A stretch of DNA of 64,000 nt from Takifugu bimaculatus (lineage: Eukaryota; Chordata; Actinopteri; Tetraodontiformes; Tetraodontidae): the NCBI GenBank assembly GCA_004026145.2, contig CP034983.1, forward strand, positions 14,259,488-14,323,487, read 5' to 3'. Below the pieces are notes generated by a model that made no database searches, was not told the origin of the DNA, and was given only the letters and a program-made list of their open reading frames with translations. Numbering within the stretch: position 1 is the first letter of the stretch; the number at the start of each line of letters is the position of its first letter. Of this stretch, positions 24,822 to 37,320 are shown one piece after another. Made by a program: the position numbers and the translations under genes.

Positions 24822-25454
24822 GAGCAGACTCTATTTCCTCAGGAGACTCAGGTCCTTCAGTGTTTGCAGCAGGATGCTCCACATGTTCTACCAGTCTGTC
24901 ATGGCTAGCACCATCTTCTTTGCTGCAGTGTGCTGGCGTGCAGGCATTAAAGCAAAGGATGCCAACAGACTTAACAAACTCAGGCAGGGTCTGTTGTTGG
25001 CTGTAGACTTGCAAACTTGGACGAGGTGGTGAGGGACAGGATGGTGTTGAAACTGCGGACAATCATGGACAAGTCCCTCCCACCCCCTCCATAACACAGT
25101 GGACAAACTGAGAAGCAGCTTCAGCAACAGACTCCTGCAGCCTCGCTGCTCTAATGAACGGTACAGGAAGTCATTCCTGCCGTCCGCCATCAGACTGTAT
25201 AACTCATTCTAACCCAGCCAATAACAATAACTGTGTAATTTTTATGTTGTAATTTTATTTCTATTTTATTCTATATTTATGTATATATGCTTATAATGCT
25301 TATAATATATGCTGTATATATGCTTATAACAGTTCTAATCTTATCTGTATTTATTTATTCTGTTTCTATACTTTGTATAGGTTGCTACTACAATTCAATT
25401 TCCCCACGGGGATGAATAAAGTACATCTTAATCTTAATTAATCTTAATCTTAAA
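24822..25454 (+). mobile_element. 3' end of an L2/Rex1-like LINE
   Basis: Encodes the C-terminus of ORF2 (SRLYFLRRLRSFSVCSRMLHMFYQS, with frameshifts) followed by a 3' UTR ending in an ATCTTA-type tail at 25424-25454. Heavily 5'-truncated. Together with the adjacent hAT it interrupts the 5' flank of copy B. Confidence 0.75.
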
Positions 25455-27701
25455 TTGCTTTTCACCCTCACTGCCCCAAAATGTCGCTGTCAAAAAAGAG
25501 AAAAGTAGACACCGAGTGCAGAGTGTTTCAAGAAAGATGGTCATCCTCCTATTTTTTCGCAGAAGTGAATGGAAAAGCAGTATGTTTGTTGTGTTCACAA
25601 CATGTTGCAGTACTGAAAGAATATAACCTTAGTTGCCACTATGTGAGTTTTCATGCCCACGAATATGATAACTTTCAAGGACAGCAGGGAAAAGAGAAGG
25701 TGGATGAACTGAAATCGCGGTGGCTTCAAAACCATATAGTGAGGGCGAATTCGTAAAAACCTGCATGGTGAAGGCAGCGGAGATCGTGTGCCTTGAAAAG
25801 CGACAGGCTTTTGCAAACATCAGCCTGACAAGAAACACCATCGCAGACAGGATTTCTGATCTTTCAATGGAATTGGACAGCCAGTTAAAAAACAAAGTAA
25901 AGGATTTTATTGCTTTTTCAGTTGCGTTTGATGAAAGCACGGACATTACAGATGTTGCACAGCTGGCCATTTTCATCCGCAGTGTTGATGACACATTGAC
26001 CGTCACCGAAGAGTTGGTGGAGATGGTACCAATGTCAGGTACAATGACATCGGATGATATTTTCACCGCACTCGTCGGCGCCCTGGACAGGGTTGGAGTG
26101 AACTGGGCCCGCGCTGTCAGTCTCGCTACGGATGGTGCGCCCTCAATGATCGGGAGAAAAGCAGGCGTTGTGACAAAGTTCAAAGAGAAAGTGCAATCTG
26201 CAAATGGAGGACGTGATTTTTGGACTTTTCACTGTATTTTGCACCAGGAGGCTTTGTGTTGTAAGTCATTAAACATGGATAACGTCATGAAGGTGGTCAG
26301 CCAAGCGGTGCATTTTATCAGATCCAGAAGCCTGAATCACTGTCAGTTTGATGGCCTTCTCCAAGAGAAAGACCACATCTATGGCTTGCCATACCACACT
26401 GAGGTAAGGTGGCTAAGCCGAGGTGCTGTGCTGAGGCGTTTCTATGATTTACGAGGGGAAATTAAACAGTTCATGGAAGAAAAGGGCAAACCGGTGTTAG
26501 AACTTCATTCCGGAGAATGGGTGCAGGACCTTGCATTTATGGTGGATGTTACCGAGCACCTAAAAAACTTGAACAAACAGCTGCAAGGGCGCAACAAAGT
26601 TGTCACACAGTATTACGACAGCATACGCGCTTTCAAGTTGAAGCTGTCACTGTGGGAGACGCAACTTTCCGGTGGTGACGCATCTCACTTCCCCTGTCTG
26701 AAACATGTGTGCGCGACCCAACGTGTCGCGGACATAAAGCGTTTCAAAGATAAAATAATGGGACTGTTACGGGAGTTTAATGAACTGGAAATGGACTTCA
26801 AGGTTTTTTGCTCGCCATTCACTGTGAATCCCTCTGATCTGCCCAGCAACATCCAACTTGAAATAATTGACTTACAGTGTGATTCGTATTTGAAGGGCAA
26901 ATTTGCCGCAGCTAGCTTGGACACATTTTATCAGAACCTCTTGCCACGATACCCCAACTTGACATCCCTCGCTGCAAAGCTGTTTTCCATGTTTGGAACC
27001 ACCTATCTTTGTGAGCAGGTTTTCTCTGTAATGAGCATTAATAAAACAAGGCTGCGCTCAAGGCTCATGCACAGCCACTTGAATCACATCCTGAAGCTGG
27101 CTGTCAGTCAGAATGTGACGCCTGATATTGATGCGCTGGTGAAAGCTAAAAGATTCCAGGTATCAGGAGTCAAATAACCCATGCAACCTCATTTAAAGTG
27201 CTGCATGAGACACCTTTATATAGTTATATGATCTGCGAAACAGTTTTTTGATGCATTGTGTGTTTGGTTTTTGTCAGTTTTCTAATACATTAAAATGATT
27301 TATGAATAATAGTGATGTTATGTTTGCACTTTGGATACACTGAGCTCAGGCTACAGCTTTTTGTTTATACAGTATGTTGATGTGCTATTGCTTTTTATTT
27401 ATTTTATTTGGATATTTAACGTATTCTTGATTTGTGAGGTTCTGAAGTTTGTGATACTGTTTTGGTTCTGTGAATCACTGAGACATTGTGTGTTCTCTGT
27501 CCTCAGAATTTTCAAATAACTTGAAGTGTTTTATGATTAATAGTGGTGTTGTGTTTGTCCTATTTTGGACAGTATTAAACAAAGAAAACAATCTGAAGTT
27601 GTTGTTTTTAAGTTATATACCATGATTTTGCCGGTCCGGCCCGCTTGGGAATAAATTTTCCTCTATGTGGCCCCTGAGCTAAAATGAGTTTGACACCCCT
27701 G
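25455..27701 (+). mobile_element. hAT element, GTF2IRD2-like, right terminal repeat only
   Basis: The right end closes with the typical CAGGGGTGTCAAACTCATT terminus in reverse complement, ending at 27701. No matching left terminus is visible next to the LINE tail, so the left end is lost. In block C the equivalent site holds about 41 bp that are missing here, so the LINE plus hAT replaced a short stretch and did not insert cleanly. Confidence 0.75.
25481..27177 (+). pseudogene. hAT transposase (GTF2IRD2/Charlie8-like), internal deletion and frame change
   Basis: ATG at 25481 begins MSLSKKRKVDTECRVFQERW with a finger-like CLLCSQHVAVLK segment and stops at 25754-25756. The main frame is open from about 25720 to TAA/stop at 27177 (about 485 codons): SKPYSEGEFVKTCM, FDESTDITDVAQLAIF, LATDGAPSMIGRKAG, HCILHQEALCCKSL, HTEVRWLSRGAVLRRFYDL and the C-terminal dimerisation segment TTYLCEQVFSVMSINKTRLR. 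Compared with the family, the stretch joining the finger to SKPYSEGEF is short, pointing to an internal deletion across the frame change. The C-terminal 485 codons have no stop. Confidence 0.8.
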
Positions 27702-28085
27702 GATTAGAATAATTATGATCCTGCTTGTGACATTCAACATGTGTATGCAGTATGCTGTGGTGGTTGACCTCTCGGAACCTGCACAGTGGTATGAGGATAC
27801 ATGCCTCACAGGCACACATAGAGATCACACCAAGACCGTTCTGCCAGTGGATATTAACAAACTCTTAGGACCAAAACACAAACAACACTACCCAAAACTA
27901 GATAGCCTAGCAACCTTCTCCTCCCTCCTCCTAAGATGTAACCACTTACAAATAATGGAATTTCAATGATAACCAGTTGTTTGATCCTCCGGTATGGTAA
28001 CAAACAGGCAATACCAGCAAATACCATAGCCAGTACCAAAGAATCAAATAATGGGATAATGGGATCAGTCCATGACACTGCTGTA
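27702..28085 (-). pseudogene. Chimeric SLC22 relic: exon 9 - exon 7 part - exon 4
   Basis: Exon 9 remnant at about 27740-27845 (QNGLGVISMCACEACILIP), exon 7 remnant at about 27870-27968 fused without intron to an exon 4 remnant (about 27969-28080, TDPIIPLF, LLPYRRIKQLVI). The same fusion is present at 35770-36125, so it formed before the block duplication. Confidence 0.7.
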
Positions 28086-29404
28086 TGAGAGAAAAAGGTG
28101 CTGATTTATGTCAATGACTGCATTCAGTATAATGATGTCGATAATGATTGTATTGTTATTAAGAATCAATTCCTTTAACACAGAACAAACTCCAACGGTT
28201 TTTGATATATAAGTGAGGTGAAAAAAAGTTGAAATTCTGATCAAAATAGACAGTTTGAGACATTCAAAATAAAATTCAGGGTTGTACCGTAAGTCCAAAT
28301 TGTCAAGGAAAAACCAGGTCAGAAATCTAAACATATGAAAACAATCCCAATAAACACACAAAGAAGAATGCTGGAGGCCTTTAATGAAAGGCTGTGACGA
28401 ACCGTGCTTGGGCACAGGACGATTGTCGCGTAAGAGTTTGCTTTTAATTTGCCATTCATTTTCTTTTGGATAAGCCCGTTTCATCCACCTCCCTTTTGTC
28501 CATTGGGTTGATGTAAACCCTGAGAATTTAAAATACATCACAATAAATAATAATTTTTTTCTTCGTGTCTGAGTTATTCAACATGTATACAGCATAAGAC
28601 CTTCTAAGTGACAATCTAATGGAAGGCTCAAGACTTTGCCAGTTCACTGGCATCACACTGGAGCCCATTTTGTTGACTCAGGCAGATTTCAGGCAGAACC
28701 TATATAGATAGCAGAAATTTGACTGGACTAAAAACTCTACAATAATATACAACACAAAAACTCTACAATCGGGAGGATATAATATGACATAATGTGAATA
28801 TATGGAGAATAATCTCTGAAGGAAAGAATATTCACATATTTAAGAAAAACTAAAATAAAAGCCCACCGCTGACCTGTATGTTTTGTTTGTTTTCATTTTA
28901 TTTTGCATTCAAATAACTATATTTATATTGTCATTTTTATGTTTGAGAACATTACTTTAGAAACTACTTTACTGTATGGACTTTATTACAAGTTAATTAT
29001 TAGTTTGGGTTCATGGAATTCCATAAGGTTTTGTTCTTGGACCAATCCCATTTACTTTATATGATCGTCTTTTGCATACAATTTCTTTAAAGAAATTTAA
29101 TAGCTTTGCAAGTTTTTCGCAGAATAATGATATTTATGTCTCTAAGGTCTGACAGAAAATCACTTAAATCAGTAACAATGCATCATACACGCATGAAATA
29201 AAAATGTATTAAAGTAAAGCTGATTTTAAAAAATGAATCAGTTTTGTAGTTTAACTGTTTTATTCAGCACTGCCTCTTTCACACATGTACTGTTGAACGA
29301 GAATGAGGTGGGCTTGTTCCTAAGGTAGAGAAGCATTTTTAGTGTTTGAGTCAGTACGTTTTTTTATTTTGATGTTGCACTACTAGCTGACAAATGAAGG
29401 ATGT
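28086..29404. other. Block B distal spacer, no gene
   Basis: AT-rich, matching 36126-36710 and 37320-37760 of block C. No exon or RNA gene recognised. Confidence 0.6.
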
Positions 29405-30260
29405 TTAATGGCTCCAAAGATGAGCTGTGTGATGTAGATACATGAGCCAAAACTTCCAACATTCAAGGTCTGTTAGGCACTACAGACACAAATCAAGATC
29501 CCAAATGCAGACACACAACTGAGTTATGTTGAAAATCAAATTTACTGAAGACCTGGTTCAGAACAAAGCCAAACACGGTCAAGCTGGGGCATGCTAGGCA
29601 GCGCAAACAGGCATCCAAAATGTGATCTGCGGGAGAGACGAATAATTATTTCCAAACTGGAAACAGGGGTTAGCAATGAATTGGCGATGATTGGAGAGTT
29701 GACCAGGCTTTTAAAGTGGATGGCAGGTGTGGCTCATTTGCTGGAGAGCAGTCTCAGGTGTGTGTCGATTGCCCGACGGGGGAGAGTCTGGAAGATAAGA
29801 TAAGATAAGATAAAACTTTATTGATCCACATTGGGGAAATTCACGTGTTACAGAAGTAGCCAGTGATATATAACACTAAAAGAAAAAAAACTATTTGTTA
29901 TGTACATTACTGTGTACATTATACATTATATACAGAGGGGGAAATTATATACAGAAGGGAATATTAGACTATATGAAGAAAAATGAATGTGCAAATTAGA
30001 GATTTTGGACGTAGTGCAGTAGTAGGAGTGGAACTCTCTCCAGACTGAGGCTCAGGTTAAAGATGTGCCGGAGTACTCCATAGAGCAAGTTGATGCCATC
30101 AGGGCCAGTAGCTTTCTTCCGGAAGCCACTCCATCCAGCCTGAGAATAGACAGACAGGGGAAACACAGACAAGACACAGATGGGGAGGGGAGAAGGAAAA
30201 CACTCGGGACTCCTAACAAGGTCAGTGCATAATAGACCCTACTTATTGAAAACCTAGAAA
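29405..30260 (-). pseudogene. SLC22 exon 7 relic split by a mobile element
   Basis: Left part about 29405-29470 and right part 30219-30260 together resemble one end of exon 7 (TCCAACATTCAAGGTC then AGTGCATAATAGACC). The interruption is the element at 29471-30218. Confidence 0.75.
29471..30218. mobile_element. Mobile element with TGTTAGG/CCTAACA ends and 5-bp target duplication
   Basis: Starts TGTTAGGCAC, ends ACTCCTAACA, with exact AGGTC duplications at 29466-29470 and 30219-30223. Nested within it (about 29790-30140) is a minus-strand LINE copy: a GATAA-type tail, ACTTTATTGATCC 3' UTR and a piece of reverse transcriptase (GPDGI). No coding capacity of its own. Could be a solo LTR or a non-autonomous element; 5 bp and TG..CA ends favour an LTR. 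Confidence 0.75.
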
Positions 30261-30915
30261 AAGATTTTGAAAAACATGAAAAATCAACACATCGACTTTT
30301 GAAAACTTCCAAACATTGTCAAGTCTGCTGTGCAGATATCACAATTTATTCCACAGGCAGAATTGTGAACAAAATCAGATAAAATCAGTTTTACAGATTA
30401 CTTACCATGTAAATCCAAACTCAACACATGTTTTCTTTCTTAAATATGATATCTTGAAAAAGTGAAACAAATTTTCTCTTTTTAGGGTAGTGTCCATTTC
30501 CAGCTAAACAAAGCAAAGTAAAGCTTAATGGGTGATTTGAGACTTTGGAGTGTTTTCAAAAATGCTTTGGACTTTATTTCAGCGTAGTCTGAGTTCAATA
30601 AAAAGGATGTTTGACAGTTTTCTGCAGTGAATCTCATGCCCAGGGCAACAATCCAATGATGAGGAGCATGAATCATGAATAGCTGATTTTAAGTTAATGA
30701 ACTGATAAGTGGTGGCTCAACCATTGTATTTTCTCTTTTCAGTGAGTCTCCATCTCCTGATACACAAAGTAAAGCATCATAGGTGAATTGAGACTTCATT
30801 ATGTTTAGAATTCGGTCCTATCTTAAACTGCTGACCTGTCCGAACAGAGTCTGCCATTTCCCCTGGCTGACCTCTGGAGCTCCTTTTGTGCCGCGTCCTT
30901 CTTGCCCTTTTTAAT
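30261..30915 (-). pseudogene. SLC22 relic in block C (exon 6 and 5 remnants)
   Basis: Exon 6-like fragment at about 30480-30530 and degenerate exon 6/5 at about 30740-30915, parallel to 19590-20250. Confidence 0.65.
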
Positions 30916-31547
30916 CACTTATTTTAAAGCAGGTGCACACAGCAAGCATCAATAGAGTGCTAAAGGTCCATGGTATAAATGAAGCAACAGTTGCCCTATT
31001 GGACTTGATTATCTTCAGTATCTTGATCACATGTGTCAGTACACTTTACAGTGACCATGCTAAGAGTTGACATAAAAACAACATCCATCCATACTTCTAC
31101 CACAATTCTCTTCATGTGGCTACAATTTGAGGTGACTATATACAAAACATTTTTTGTTTGTGTTTTTAATGTTTGGTAACTGTACTTTAGAAACAGGTTT
31201 GTTACAAGTTAATTATTAATTTCCTTAGTTTTTTGGAATTCCCCGAAATTTCTTCATGTGTTCCTCTTTTGTTTTTTAAAACCATGTTCATTACCATTGC
31301 CTTGCAAATGTTTCTAAAAAAAAATGACAATATTTATGTTTCTTTGAGGGAAAATCACTTTATTTAGTTAACCGGGCATCATACATTTCCTTCAAATAAC
31401 AATGGATTACAGCAAATTTGATTAATATAATCAATTTTATAGTTTGTAAGTGAAATTAAAAGCACAACCAAAGCCCACCATATTTATTGTCCTACAAAGT
31501 GTTAATAGCAAAAATGTTTGTATTAGTTTTGATGCAGAATTGCCCCT
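30916..31547. other. Block C spacer, no gene
   Basis: Corresponds to the block B spacer but lacks the part equal to about 20465-20710. No exon seen. Confidence 0.55.
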
Positions 31548-34500
31548 CTACACATAGATTCTCAATGGTGTAGCTCCATCTTCAGGTTTACTGGGAAGAA
31601 AAAAAACAAAGACGATTACCATACTATCTTTTTATTCCAGTCTCTATGTTGAAAGGTTATTGGCTCACTTGGGATCAATGTGGTCCTGAAGTTCCTTGTT
31701 CTTTGTTTCAGGCAGTAGCAAACACAAACCTCCCGCAACAATAGGGGATATACCAAATATCAGGCTGGATATGCTGGAGTGGTAGTCCTTCAAGAGTCTG
31801 ATCAGGGGAGCGACGATTCCCCCCACACAGCCGCACATTAAGGTTACACCAAAACCATTCTGCCTACATGAGTGGAATAATTGTAATCCATAAAATATCC
31901 TATAATCACCTGTATCAAAGAGTACAGAGGTTTATTATTAACTCTATAGTATTGCATTTGTTGTAGAAAATAAATATTACCTTAAACTGGTTGGAAAGCT
32001 CTCTGCTGTATAAACATAGGATGTGTTGTAAGCACCTGAGATGAAAAATTTCCCCAACACACCCAAAACTGTGACCATTACAGGAAGATCTGATGAGAAA
32101 ATGAGAAGATACTTGAAACTGTAATATTCAACACTGCCTCACTCACAGATGTGCTGCTGGCCCAGAATAAGGTGGGATCTAAAGGATGTTTTTGTGGGGT
32201 TTGTTAGAGATGTTTACTCAGTTCAACTGGATGTTGAGGACATATTTAATTAAAATGTTCTAGGTGTTAGTTAGCCATGTATTTTATTCCCATACTGGAC
32301 ATTGTCTGCCTGACAATAAGCAAAAGACATTCTCCATTTCTGTGTAACAATCTTAACTGCATATAAAAAAGTGAAAGTAAAATTGCTGAACAGTACCTGC
32401 TGGAATAGCCAGGACCAGAAGACAGGCAACACCAGCCAATACGAGATATCCTATTAGGCTTTTCTTCCTTCCCAAGCGTTGATTAAAGATGTAACTACAT
32501 ATAAATGAAGGAATTTCAATGGTTCCAAAGATGACCTGGGTGATGTAGATATTTGAGCCAAAATCTCCAACATTCAATATTAGTTCAAAATAGACCAGAT
32601 GAATTGAAAACCTAGAAAGAATGTGTGAAAAAAAACAGATTGTAAAAACCACATGGCAAATACTTTTCAAGACTGCTATCCACTGCTACATCTGCGATGC
32701 TTGCATTATATTTTTGTCTAATTAAAACAGCTTTTATTTTCTACCTTCAAAAAGAACATACACACCAGGTAAATCCCAAAATGAATGTCAGTTTTCTTAA
32801 ATATGATATCTTGAAGAGGTCCAACAAATTGTCTCTTTTGAGCCGAGGCTCCATCTCCAGCTACACAAAACAAAGCAAAGCGTCATGGGTGATTTGGTAC
32901 TTCAGAGTGTTTAGAAATCAGTCCAATCTTAAACTACTGACCTGTCCGAACAGAATCTCTGGTATCTCCCTCCTGTTTACCCTGGCTGCCCTCTGGAGCT
33001 CCTTTTGTGCTGCCTCTTTCTTGCCCTGAGTGAGGAGCCAGCGAGCTGACTCTGGGAGAAGCCTGATAGACAACATAAAACAAAAGAGGTCATATTCAAT
33101 CCATCTCTTTGAGTCCTTGATGAAGAATGCAGTATGATCCAGGAAGCTACTGACCAGTAGTACAGTCCCACTAGAAGAAGAGCAGGGCTGATGATAACCA
33201 CCTGCATGATCCTCCAGTTAGGTAACAAATAGGCAATACCAGGAACCACAATCAGTGCAAAAGTGCTAAACAAGATCAGCGATGTTGTAGAAAGAGCAGC
33301 TTTTGAGGATTTGGTCCATTCTACCACTGCATAACACAAAGGGAATTACTCAGCCTTTTACTTACTACTGTAGCCAGTATAATGCATTCATTCATAATGT
33401 TATTGACACCAACATTCACCTCTTTTGAAACCAAATCAATGAACTGAGTTTTCCAATTAAAACATGCAGAGATTGTGCAATTTACATCTGTGAAAATCAG
33501 GCTTACCTAACACACATGCAGTATCCATAATGACAGCAGAGCTCCCGTAAAAGAATCTGAAGAACATGTTAACATAAATACTTGGTGAAAGCAGGCAACC
33601 GATACCACCAAACAGCATGACAAAGAGTATGAGCAGGATTGTGAAGCGTCGGCCGAATCTACAGACAGGATAGAAAAGACATCAGTTAGTTTTTACGCAT
33701 CAGTGGGACTGGTCTGGTTCAGCTACAAGGTGAGAATAAATGTGATACCTGTCAGAAACTGCCCCAAAGACCAGCCCTCCAACCAGAAAACCTGCCATAA
33801 ATATGGACTGAGAGACTTCGATCAAACCATTTTTGTCGCAAACAAGGTCAAACTAAATGAAAGAAATAAAAATGTGTAAAGAGAAGAACAAACAAGTTAA
33901 CAGCAAAATCATTTAACGGCAAATAGAAGGTACATGTTTCCACTGCAGGAATTTCCCCCAACCAGCCTATTGCAGGAACTTTTATGGGGCCTAACTGAGT
34001 CCTTGCTCCAGAGTAGATGCTTAGAACGGCTCTGAAAAGCTCCTGGGTGGAGGTTGAGGATCACTCAGAAGAGGAGCCTAATGCTCCAGCATTAGCCTAG
34101 CAGACCCCACTTCTCTTATTCATAGCATTCACTGCCATGTGCACGAATGTACAAAACAGAAATGCAAAAGCCATCTCTCCTGTGTTGTATTCTATAACTG
34201 TCACAAACAAATGGATGTATTCATGAATTTGAACAAAAAAGTAATTTGGGTAAAACTCCTGTTATCTTCCAATATGACTCTGCTTCAGCTCCTTTTTGTT
34301 GATCTCTTCCCTCATTGTTTACCGTATTGGCCCGAATATAAGACGACCCTGATTATAAGACGACCCCCTCTTTTTCAAGACTCAAGTTTGAAAAAAGACT
34401 TTTTGAACACCAAATGTAATTTTTATACAGAAAATAATTACAGTACATCTGTAACAAATGATTATATCTTCGACCCACTTTTCTCCAGATTGTCGCTACA

Positions 34501-35345
34501 TTTCTCTATTTTCTGTTATCTCTTCTCTTTTCTTTCTTACTGCTATTTTTTACTTTTCTTCTTCGTGCTACCGCTATTTTTATTTTTCTTCTTCGTGACA
34601 GGGGTTCGCTTTGGCCTGGGACGTTAAGTTCAGCATTCGCTTTAAATATATATGGCGCCATCTAGCGTTGTGAATGGGTATAATGTCTAGACCGCGAATG
34701 TAAGACGACCCCCACTTTTTCAGTCTTATTTCAACGCAAAAAACACCGTCTTATATTCGGGCCAATACGGTATTTGTTTTTATTTCTGCTTTTATGGGCT
34801 CACCCGGTTACGTCACAGTCGAAACTGTCGGTGATTACAACCTGTGATGTCGCCCAGGGGTTCTACCCCACAGTGGAGACACAACCATTGAGGACAAATA
34901 AGAGCAACAGAGAGGAACTACAACAGCAACACAAAAACAGTATGAGATGTGATTTTTTTTCCAGTCTCACCTCTGTCATAACACTGGAGACACCTTTGGG
35001 TGCATCATAGTCCCATCCATTTAGGCATTCAGTTGTGCTGTTAATCCCATAAACTTCAATGGTTTCCAGATCCCAATCCACAGGGGTGAACATTTTACAG
35101 CTTTCAAACAGTCCATCCTTGCTTAAAGGCAGGGTGAGATTCCTTTGTTTCTCCTGGGTCAGGTTGGGTGCAAGCTCCAAGATCCAGTCAGTGTTGCAGT
35201 GATGTGGGAACCTCAAGTCTGTAAAAACCTGACTAATTAAATTAAAGTTACCAAGTAGGCTAGGGATGCAGAGTGCCACTAGTAAATATTTCTGAAACAA
35301 ACCAAACTCCCCAGCTTCTTTTAGGGTCTGTCCAAAACTACTCAT
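31548..35345 (-). CDS. slc22a13-like: SLC22A13-like organic anion transporter, copy C (intact)
   Basis: Ten coding exons: 34971-35345, 33749-33852, 33507-33658, 33155-33326, 32942-33062, 32766-32860, 32397-32611, 31981-32089, 31669-31863, 31548-31590. All phases agree; 526 residues. Begins MSSFGQTLKEAGEFGLFQKY; PHHCNTDWILELAPNLT loop with three sequons; RFGRRFTILL in exon 3; PESARWLL in exon 5; VGDFGSNIYITQVIFGTIEIP in exon 7; LLLPETKNKELQDHI in exon 9. The last exon reads NKPEDGATPLRIYV, four residues longer than in A because the TGA used there is AGA here. Intron 1 contains a MITE. Role inferred from family: membrane transport of organic anions. Confidence 0.9.
34322..34770. mobile_element. 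MITE in intron 1 of copy C, 24-bp perfect inverted repeats, TA duplication
   Basis: 449 bp. The ends 34322-34345 (CCGTATTGGCCCGAATATAA...) and 34747-34770 are perfect reverse complements. TA at 34320-34321 and 34771-34772. Copies A (about 18105-18120) and B (about 23951-23966) have the uninterrupted site, proving insertion and the TA duplication. A 162-codon open frame crossing it is not a gene. Confidence 0.93.
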
Positions 35346-35739
35346 ATTGGCAAGAAGTTAAATGCCCGGCTTTCTCTTTCTGAAAAAGGGAACGCCAAGC
35401 ACATGGAGATATACAGTATAGTGTAGGTGTAAACCGGTTGATTAATCATTAACTACCCTATTTGGACCTGGATGGCCATTAAAAATTATATTATGAGCGA
35501 TAAGTAACCAGCCACCATAGAACAAATGAAAAGTAAATAAAGATCAGATAATAGTAATGACAATAATTCTTCTCACAAGGTCAGACCTACCTAGCAGTAT
35601 ACCTGGGGAATGACTGAGGGCAAGTTGTCTGCTCTACAACTACATAAATAGTTTGGCCGTTATAGAAGTGATCATTCTATATAATGGATGAAGACTCTCC
35701 TAAATCTGAAAATACTTCCAAATGATGTACAAGGATGTA

Positions 35740-36125
35740 TTGACAGCGATTAGAATAATTATGATCCTGCTTGTGACACTCAACGTGTGTGCGCAGTATG
35801 CTGTGGTGGTTGACCTCTCGGAACCTGCACAGTGGTATGAGGATACATGCCTCACAGGCACACACAGAGGTCACACCAAGAGTGAACTGCCAGTGAATAT
35901 TAACAAACTCTTAGGACCAAAACACAAACAACACCACCCAAAACTAGACAGCCTAGCAACCTTCTCCTCCTTCCCTAAGATGTAACCACTTAGGAATGAA
36001 GGAATTTCAATGATAACCAGTTGTATGATCCTTCGGTTTGGTAACAAATAGGCAATACCAGCAAATACCACAGCCAGTGCCAAAGAACTAAACAAGATAA
36101 TGGGATCGGTCTATTCCACTGCTGG
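35740..36125 (-). pseudogene. Chimeric SLC22 relic, block C version (exon 9 - 7 - 4)
   Basis: Same fused fragments as 27702-28085: exon 9 about 35775-35885, exon 7 part to about 36008, exon 4 about 36010-36120 (LLPNRRIIQLVI). Confidence 0.7.
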
Positions 36126-36711
36126 ATAAGAGAAAAAGGTGCCGATTTATGTCGATGACTGCATTCAGTGTAATGATGTCAATAATGATTGTATTGTTAT
36201 TAAGAATCAATTCCTTTAACACAGAACAAACTCCAAAAGTTTTTGATATCAAGGTGGAACGTGAGGTGAAAAAAAGATGAAATTCTGATCAAAATAGACA
36301 GTTTGAAACATTCAAAAAAAGATTTTCAGGGTTGTACCATAAGTCCAAATTGTCAAGGAAAAACCAGTTCAGAAATCTAAACATATGAGAACAATCCCAA
36401 TAAACACACAAAGGGGAATGCTGGAGTTTGCCCTTAATTTGCCATTCATTCTCTTTTGGATAAGCCCGTTTCATCCACCTCCCTTTTGTCCTTTGGGTTG
36501 ATGTAATCCCCTGAGAATTTGAAATACATAACTGAAGAAATAAATACATATTTCTTGAGTGACTGAGTTATTCAACATGTACACCGCATAAGACCTACTA
36601 ACTGGCCATGTGATGGAAGACTCGAGACTTTGCCGGTACTTTATTGACTAAGAAGGCCTTAGGCAGATTTCAACATCATACCTAACATCATAAGATAGCA
36701 GAAATATCAAT
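36126..36711. other. Block C distal spacer, no gene
   Basis: Matches 28086-28700. Nothing coding recognised. Confidence 0.55.
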
Positions 36712-37320
36712 CAATCAATAAACCAATCTTTATTTATATAGCATCTGTTACAATCAAAATTGTTTCTAGGCGCTTTACAGTATCCCAGGGCTTGACCCCC
36801 AACAAGCAACAGTGGCATGGAAAATCTTCCCTTTAACAGGAAGAAACCTTAAGCAGGACCAGGCTTATATCGGGGGATCCTCCTGCTGATGGCTGACTGG
36901 GTAGAGAGAGGAGAAGGCGGAGGAGGATAGGTAGAGGAGAGAATAGGTAGAACATAGAAATACATTATATTAATTAAAATAAGATGCCGGTAGAGTTGAG
37001 TGGGTCAGCGGGGTCAGAGGTCAGTAGGTCAGTATACAACTATGAAGGCGGTGATACCTGAAGATGAATAGAAGAGGGGGAGCAGAAAAAGTCCACAAGA
37101 AATAACATCACTGATCTACTTGGTGAGGAGAGCAGAGCAGAGCAGAGGAGAGGCAGCCATGACCCAGCAGGGTTACAGCAGCCTGGTGATCAGGTGATCA
37201 TGTTTCTGGACCCCAACAGCCTCGGCCTATAGCAGCATAACTAAGATGTTAGCCTAATAATTAGACGACCCTCTAAGTATGATTATTTGTTTGTCTAGGA
37301 TAATAACTGGAACTACAGCC
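36712..37320 (-). mobile_element. 3' portion of a fish LINE, minus strand
   Basis: Begins with an ATCAATCA tail, then CTTTATTTATATAGC and CAGGAAGAAACCTTAAGCAGG, shared with 38997-39330 and, reversed, with 38150-38360. Interrupts the block C spacer; block B is the empty site. No ORF. Confidence 0.65.

Noticed and set aside
34139..34627. 162-codon plus-strand open frame
   Set aside because: Runs from intron 1 of copy C into a MITE; low-complexity F/L-rich sequence with no family match.
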